Translations under genes and position numbers: made by a program | Shown: positions 59,565 to 64,000 of the stretch, one piece after another | Layout: each line of letters opens with the position of its first letter | Numbering within the stretch: position 1 is the first letter of the stretch | Notes under the pieces: model-generated | Database searches by the model: none | Told to the model about the DNA's origin: nothing | What the model saw: the letters and a program-made list of their open reading frames with translations, nothing else | From: RPQJ01 sp963732375 | GTDB taxonomy: Bacteria > Pseudomonadota > Gammaproteobacteria > Steroidobacterales > Steroidobacteraceae | Reading direction: 5' to 3' | DNA: 64,000 nucleotides | Assembly (NCBI GenBank): GCA_963732375.1 | Contig: CAVSZE010000013.1 | Location: 1 to 64,000, forward strand

Positions 59565-60862
59565 CGCGCAACCACGCTGCCGGCCTCCGGCGCATCGACC
59601 GCGGCCCCGGCGCCGTACCGCACGGCAGCGAACCGCTCGGCAATCACGGCGACCAGGCGCGCCGCCAGTTCCGCCTTGCCGGCGCGCGGCAAGTCGCGGC
59701 GTCCGCCGGGCCAGTACACGGCCAGCGCATTGTCGTCGCAGTCGAAGGCGAGGCCGTCGCCTACCTGGTTCGCCGCGATCATGTCGAGGCGCTTTCCCTC
59801 GAGCTTGGCGAGCGCATTGCGCTCGACATTCTGTGTCTCGGCCGCGAACCCGACCACGAAAGGCCGGGGGCTGCCGGCCGCGACCGTCGCAAGGATGTCC
59901 GGTGTGCGCGACATGGCGAGCAGCAGTGAATCGCTGGTCTTCTTGATCTTCTCCGCGGAAACCTGCACCGGCCGGTAGTCCGACACCGCCGCCGCGGCGA
60001 TGAACACGTCGGTGCCGGGCAGGTCCGCGTTGACCGCGGCCATCATCTGCTCGGCAGTCTCGACGCAGACACGGCGCACGCCCTGCGGCGCCGGGAGGTT
60101 CACTGGACCGCTCACCAGCACCACGTCAGCACCGGCGTCACGCGCGGCCTCGGCGACCGCGTAACCCATCTTTCCCGAACTGCGGTTGGTGATGAAGCGC
60201 ACCGGGTCGATGCGCTCGCGCGTCGGCCCGGCGGTCAGCAGCACCTTGCGGCCAGCGAGCAGGCCTGTCCCTGCCGTCGTGCCCGCAGCTACCGGCGACT
60301 CCCCGGGCGCTCCGTCGGCGTTCACTCCGAGCACGGCGTCGGCGAGGTCCGCCGGCTCGAGCATCCTGCCCGGACCGGTCTCGCCGCAGGCCTGCTCGCC
60401 TTCGCCTGGACCCAGGATCGCGATGCCCCGCGAACGCAACAGCTCGACGTTGGCGCGCGTGGCGGCGTTGGCCCACATCAGTCGGTTCATCGCCGGCGCC
60501 ACGGACAGCGGCGCGTCGCTTGCAAGACAGAGCGTCGTGAGCAGGTCGTCGGCGAGCCCGTGCGCAAGTCGGGCGATGAAATCGGCGGTCGCCGGCGCGA
60601 CCAGGATTCGATCCGCCCAGCGCGCGAGTTCGATGTGTCCCATCGCAGCCTCGCTTGCTTCGTCCCAGAGGTCGGCACGCACGGGCCGGCCCGACAGCGC
60701 CTGGAATGTCAGCGGCGTGACGAAGTGGCGCGCGCCTTCCGTCATCACGACCTGCACCTCCGCGCCGCCCTCGCGCAGTCGGCGCACTATCTCGGCGCTC
60801 TTGTAGGCAGCGATGCCGCCCGTGACGCCGAGCAGCACTCTCATCGGTTCTGGCCTGCTCAT
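59561..60862 (-). CDS. coaBC: phosphopantothenoylcysteine decarboxylase/synthetase
   Basis: A 433-residue bifunctional enzyme from MSRPEPMRVLLGVTGGIAAY. The flavoprotein CoaC half has GVTGGIAAYKS, VMTEGARHFVTPLTFQALSG and VAPAMNRLMW. The CoaB half has LLTAGPTRERIDPVRFITNR SSGKMGYAVAEAA and FVVGFAAET. It carries out two steps of coenzyme A synthesis. A second Met (MRVLL) at 60844 is also possible. Co-oriented with dut and mutM. Confidence 0.97.
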   Translation of the reverse strand: MSRPEPMRVLLGVTGGIAAYKSAEIVRRLREGGAEVQVVMTEGARHFVTPLTFQALSGRPVRADLWDEASEAAMGHIELARWADRILVAPATADFIARLAHGLADDLLTTLCLASDAPLSVAPAMNRLMWANAATRANVELLRSRGIAILGPGEGEQACGETGPGRMLEPADLADAVLGVNADGAPGESPVAAGTTAGTGLLAGRKVLLTAGPTRERIDPVRFITNRSSGKMGYAVAEAARDAGADVVLVSGPVNLPAPQGVRRVCVETAEQMMAAVNADLPGTDVFIAAAAVSDYRPVQVSAEKIKKTSDSLLLAMSRTPDILATVAAGSPRPFVVGFAAETQNVERNALAKLEGKRLDMIAANQVGDGLAFDCDDNALAVYWPGGRRDLPRAGKAELAARLVAVIAERFAAVRYGAGAAVDAPEAGSVVAR

Positions 60863-60947
60863 GCCCGCATTATGGGACGGTGCCCGCGCTGGCCGCAAAG
60901 GACCCGGAGCGCGTTTCCGCACAATGATCTCAGGCCATAACCGGCCG

Positions 60948-61763
60948 TTAGCCCTGGCAGCTGGGGCAGAAATAGGTGGATCGCTGGCCCTGGACGACCT
61001 GCCGGATCGCGGTCCCGCAGCGCCGGCATGGAAGGCCCGAGCGTTCGTATACGAACAGATCCTGGCTGAAGTAGCCCGGCGCGCCATCTGCGTTCACGTA
61101 GTCGCGCAGCGTCGTGCCGCCGTGCCGGATGGCCGCCCGCAGCACCTCGCGGACCGCCACGACCAGCCGGTCGATCTTCTTCCGTGACACCCGGCCCGCG
61201 GCGCGGCGCGGATCGACCCCGGCCCTGTACAGCGCCTCACTCGCGTAGATGTTGCCGACGCCCACGACGATTCGCTGGTCCATCAGGAACTGCTTGATCG
61301 CCACCCGGCGCCCGCGCGCCTTCTCCACGAGATAATCCGCGTCGAAGTCACGCTCGAGCGGCTCGGGGCCAAGACTGGCGAGCAGCCTGTGCCGGGCAGG
61401 GTCACCGGTCACCCAGAGCAGGCAGCCGAAGCGCCTCGGGTCGTTGAAGCGCAGGCAGCTGCCGGAGTCGAGCAGCAGGTCGTAGTGATCGTGGGTGAGC
61501 GGTGGCGTCGCCGCAGGCAACACGCGCAGGCTGCCCGACATGCCGAGATGCGCGATCAGCGTGCCGCGCTCGAGATCGATCAGCAGGTACTTGGCTCGGC
61601 GCCGGACGTCCAGGATTTGCTGTCCCGCGAGCCTGCCCGGCAGCCCGCGCGGAACAGGCCAGCGCAGCCGTCGCTCGCGCAGAATCATGCCAGTGACCGA
61701 GCACCCGGCAAGCGCCGTGCGAATGCCGCGGCGCGTGGTCTCGACTTCTGGCAGCTCAGGCAC
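60948..61763 (-). CDS. mutM: formamidopyrimidine-DNA glycosylase
   Basis: A 271-residue enzyme with the N-terminal catalytic MPELPEVET, the VGVGNIYASEALYRAGVDP helix-hairpin region, and the C-terminal zinc finger CRRCGTAIRQVVQGQRSTYF CPSC. It removes 8-oxoguanine. Same direction as rpmG upstream, separated by a terminator. Confidence 0.98.
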   Translation of the reverse strand: MPELPEVETTRRGIRTALAGCSVTGMILRERRLRWPVPRGLPGRLAGQQILDVRRRAKYLLIDLERGTLIAHLGMSGSLRVLPAATPPLTHDHYDLLLDSGSCLRFNDPRRFGCLLWVTGDPARHRLLASLGPEPLERDFDADYLVEKARGRRVAIKQFLMDQRIVVGVGNIYASEALYRAGVDPRRAAGRVSRKKIDRLVVAVREVLRAAIRHGGTTLRDYVNADGAPGYFSQDLFVYERSGLPCRRCGTAIRQVVQGQRSTYFCPSCQG

Positions 61764-61846
61764 GTGTGTATGCGTCTTTCGAGGTTGAAGCCGGGCGGCC
61801 CTCCCTGGTCGACGGGTACTGCAGCAAGATGCGGATTGCAGGAACG

Positions 61847-61872
61847 AAAAACCCGCCGGGTGGCGGGTTTTT
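61847..61872. terminator. intrinsic terminator after rpmG
   Basis: AAAAACCCGCC, then GGGT, then GGCGGGTTTTT: an 11-bp stem with a T-run on both strands. It ends rpmBG transcription on the minus strand and could work in both directions. Confidence 0.85.
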
Positions 61873-61897
61873 CACGAGACCAGCAGGCGGCTGCGCC

Positions 61898-62053
61898 TTA
61901 CTTGATCTTGGCTTCCTTGTAGGTCACGTGCTTGCGGACCTTGGGATCGAATTTCTTGACCTCGAGCTTCTCCGGGTGGAGACGCTTATTCTTGGTCGTG
62001 GTGTAGAAGTGGCCGGTACCGGCGGTCGAAAGCAGCTTGATCTTGTCACGCAT
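61898..62053 (-). CDS. rpmG: 50S ribosomal protein L33
   Basis: A 51-residue protein reading MRDKIKLLSTAGTGHFYTTT and ending KVRKHVTYKEAKIK. Standard zinc-free L33. It follows rpmB by 17 bases in one operon. Confidence 0.97.
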   Translation of the reverse strand: MRDKIKLLSTAGTGHFYTTTKNKRLHPEKLEVKKFDPKVRKHVTYKEAKIK

Positions 62054-62070
62054 GGCTCAGGTGCTCCTGC

Positions 62071-62307
62071 TCAGACCTTGACGCCCTGGGCGCGCAGCTC
62101 GGCTACGACGACCTCGAGGCCCTTCTTGTCGATCGTCCGCATGCCGTTGCCGGACACGCGCAGCGTGACCCACTTCTTCTCGGTCTCGAGCCAGAAGCGC
62201 TGGGAATGCAGGTTGGGCAGGAAACGACGGCGCGTCCTGTTGTTGGCGTGGGAGACGGTGTTACCGCTCATCGGCCGCTTGCCGGTGACCTGACAGACTT
62301 TCGACAT
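62071..62307 (-). CDS. rpmB: 50S ribosomal protein L28
   Basis: A 78-residue protein starting MSKVCQVTGKRPMSGNTVSH and containing RRRFLPNLHSQRFWLETEKK and the family core LRVSGNGMRTIDKKG. Operon with rpmG behind a clear sigma-70 promoter. Confidence 0.98.
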   Translation of the reverse strand: MSKVCQVTGKRPMSGNTVSHANNRTRRRFLPNLHSQRFWLETEKKWVTLRVSGNGMRTIDKKGLEVVVAELRAQGVKV

Positions 62308-62363
62308 GGCTTGATCCTCAAGGCGCGGGAGGCAGTGTCGCTCCCCGCGAAAACGAGCCGCGT

Positions 62364-62392
62364 TTTATACCAGCGACGGGCGCTGTAGGCAA
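62364..62392 (-). promoter_or_regulatory. sigma-70-type promoter of rpmBG
   Basis: On the minus strand TTGCCT and TATAAA are separated by 17 bases, a near-consensus promoter about 55 bases before the L28 ATG. Confidence 0.7.
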
Positions 62393-62510
62393 GGCCAGGG
62401 GTGCCCGGGTCGGCAAGCCGGCGCACCTGGCAGCGCAGGGCGCGATGCATGCCCCGGCTGTCGGTCCGCTCCGGCATGCTGGTCACAACCTATTGTTAAG
62501 AAAGGTGTTT

Positions 62511-63185
62511 TTACAGTAACCCGCGTTCGGCAAACGAAACGCAGGCACCGTCGCCCACGACGATGTGGTCGAGCACCCGGATGTCCACCAGCGCCAGCGC
62601 ATCACGCAGGCGGCCGGTGATCATTTCGTCGGCCTGGCTGGGTTCGGCGACGCCGGAGGGATGGTTGTGGGCGAGGATCACCGCCGCGGCGTTGCGGGTG
62701 AGTGCGAGCTTGACGATGTCCCGCGGGTGGACGCTGGCGCCGTCGATGGTGCCGCGGAAGACCTCGTCGAAGCAGATGACGCGGTGGCGGTTGTCCAGGA
62801 ACAGGCAGCAGAACACCTCGTGATCCCGGTCGCGAAGGCGCGCCCGCAGGAACTCGCGCGTGGCGCGCGGATTGGCGAGCGCGGGCCCCATCTGCATGAG
62901 TTCGGCGTAGTGCCGTCGCGAGAGTTCGAGCGACGCCTGCAGCAGTGCGTACTTCGCGCTGCCGAGGCCGCGCACGCGGCATAGCGCCTGCCGCTCGGCG
63001 GTGAGCAGTCCCCGCAGCGACCTGAACTCGCCGAGCAGTCCCCGCGCCATGTCGAGCGCGGAACGCCCGGGCGTCCCGGTCTGCAGCAGTATCGCGAGCA
63101 GTTCCGCTTCCGACAGCGCCGCCGGGCCGCGCTTCAACAGCTTCTCGCGGGGACGCTCCGCCTCGGGCCATTCCAGCAGCGACAT
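62511..63185 (-). CDS. radC: RadC-family JAMM/MPN+ protein
   Basis: A 224-residue protein. The N-terminal helix-hairpin-helix-like part is PREKLLKRGPAALSEAELLA and the C-terminal JAMM metal motif is AAVILAHNHPSGVAEPSQAD. It is widespread and not essential for repair in E. coli; its activity is unsettled. Upstream of rpmB as in many Gammaproteobacteria. Confidence 0.97.
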   Translation of the reverse strand: MSLLEWPEAERPREKLLKRGPAALSEAELLAILLQTGTPGRSALDMARGLLGEFRSLRGLLTAERQALCRVRGLGSAKYALLQASLELSRRHYAELMQMGPALANPRATREFLRARLRDRDHEVFCCLFLDNRHRVICFDEVFRGTIDGASVHPRDIVKLALTRNAAAVILAHNHPSGVAEPSQADEMITGRLRDALALVDIRVLDHIVVGDGACVSFAERGLL

Positions 63186-63319
63186 GGGTGTCGATCCTCC
63201 GCGGCCATGCTGGCCGCGGTGCGCGCTCGATGCACTGTGAGAATCGAACGCAAGCCTGCGGATTCGCGCCCGCGCTGGACGAACTCGCCAGGGGCCGAAT
63301 TGCGGCCTGGCCGCGGCGG

Positions 63320-63805
63320 CTACTTTTTCGCGAAGTGGGCCGCGAGCGCCTCGGCCACCATCGGGTGCACGAATTCGCGCACATCGCCGCCGAAACCGGC
63401 AATTTCCCGGATCAGCGTCGAGGAGACGAAGTTGAACTGTTCCGTCGGAGTCAGGAACACGGTCTCCACCTTGTCGGAGAGGTGGCGGTTCATCGTGGCG
63501 AGCTGGAACTCGAACTCGAAGTCCGAAACCGCACGCAGCCCGCGCACGATGACATTCAGGCTGTGCTTGCGCGCGAACTCGACCGTAAGTCCCGAGTAGC
63601 CCGCGACCTCGACATTCGGCACGTCCGAAAGGACCTGCCGCGCCAGGTCCAGGCGCTTCTCGATTGGCAGCAGTGGCGTCTTGCCCGGGTTGGCCGCAAT
63701 GGCCACGATCACGTGGTCGAAAAGCCGGCAGGCCCGGCGCACGAGGTCGTTGTGCCCGTTCGTGAAGGGATCGAAAGTCCCCGGATACATCGCACGGCTG
63801 CCCAT
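63320..63805 (-). CDS. coaD: pantetheine-phosphate adenylyltransferase
   Basis: A 161-residue enzyme with AMYPGTFDPFTNGHNDLVRR (the T/HxGH-type nucleotide loop) and VIVRGLRAVSDFEFEFQLAT MNR and EQFNFVSSTLIREIA. It performs the fourth step of coenzyme A synthesis. It follows the rsmD end by nine bases. Confidence 0.97.
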   Translation of the reverse strand: MGSRAMYPGTFDPFTNGHNDLVRRACRLFDHVIVAIAANPGKTPLLPIEKRLDLARQVLSDVPNVEVAGYSGLTVEFARKHSLNVIVRGLRAVSDFEFEFQLATMNRHLSDKVETVFLTPTEQFNFVSSTLIREIAGFGGDVREFVHPMVAEALAAHFAKK

Positions 63806-63814
63806 GTGACCTCG

Positions 63815-64000
63815 CTATTCGCCGGCGGAAGGATCGCGACGCGCCAGATGATAGCCCACCTCGCCCGCGCGCTTGCTGCGAAGCAGTGTCCAGCCCACGG
63901 GAAGCACCGGCACCCCGGCCGTGGCAGTGTCCTCGAGGTAGGCAAGCCCGCCCATGCGCAGCCAGCCGCGCTCATCGAGGCGGCGGCAGGCATCTGCCAG
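63815..64000 (-). CDS. rsmD: 16S rRNA (guanine-966-N2)-methyltransferase, C-terminal part
   Basis: The frame enters from the right edge and ends at TAG 63815. It reads LADACRRLDERGWLRMGGLA, TAGVPVLPVGWTLLRS and KRAGEVGYHLARRDP, matching the C-terminus of RsmD. It lies upstream of coaD in the usual rsmD-coaD pair. The rest is outside the window. Confidence 0.9.
   Translation of the reverse strand: MADACRRLDERGWLRMGGLAYLEDTATAGVPVLPVGWTLLRSKRAGEVGYHLARRDPSAGE

Noticed and set aside
1..64000. CRISPR arrays
   Set aside because: No series of short identical repeats with regular unique spacers was seen; the repeats present are irregularly spaced and intergenic.

Overview
The window reads as a GC-rich gammaproteobacterial chromosome segment. 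The gene order radC-rpmB-rpmG-mutM-coaBC-dut with pyrE and xth nearby is typical of Gammaproteobacteria. The exact order or family cannot be fixed from sequence alone.

It falls into two very different halves. Positions about 38.5-64 kb are compact core chromosome: a phasin-like protein, a patatin lipase, tRNA-Gly(CCC), a divergent deacetylase/acyl-CoA ligase-acetyltransferase pair, a GST, a K+ channel, an M20 peptidase, RhlE helicase, ExoD, a thioesterase, DUF502, an FAD dehydrogenase, HdeD, TrmB, MarC, a Rieske protein, AmpG, ExoIII, PyrE, Dut, CoaBC, MutM, L33, L28, RadC, CoaD and the end of RsmD. Genes abut or overlap and nearly all are intact.

Positions 1-38.2 kb are an accessory region. 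It carries up to six partial copies of the 3' end of the tRNA-Gly gene whose intact copy lies at 40.3 kb, plus dispersed repeats not seen in the core half, flanking direct repeats, an integrase remnant and an attC-like site. The first 8 kb are a graveyard of catabolic genes broken by many frameshifts: acyl-CoA dehydrogenase, two DUF1254/DUF1214 proteins, two LysR regulators, an aldo/keto reductase and an SDR. From 8 to 19 kb intact single genes (zinc alcohol dehydrogenase, Crp/Fnr regulator, CsbD, dodecin, lipoprotein, GNAT, VOC+MarR, higBA, methyltransferase) alternate with decayed ones. From 19 to 31 kb there is a run of mostly minus-strand, one-gene modules encoding small lipoproteins, secreted proteins and membrane proteins, resembling an old integron cassette array. 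At 31-38 kb lie a TIR-TolB_N-TPR protein and a tandem DUF1254/DUF1214 pair with a divergent AraC regulator.

The simplest reading is repeated integration of elements at the tRNA-Gly 3' end, each leaving a partial tRNA copy, followed by decay. The strongest points for follow-up are the tRNA-Gly attachment-site series, the cassette-like lipoprotein array with its shared lipoprotein domain, and the compact acetylation/deacetylation pair.
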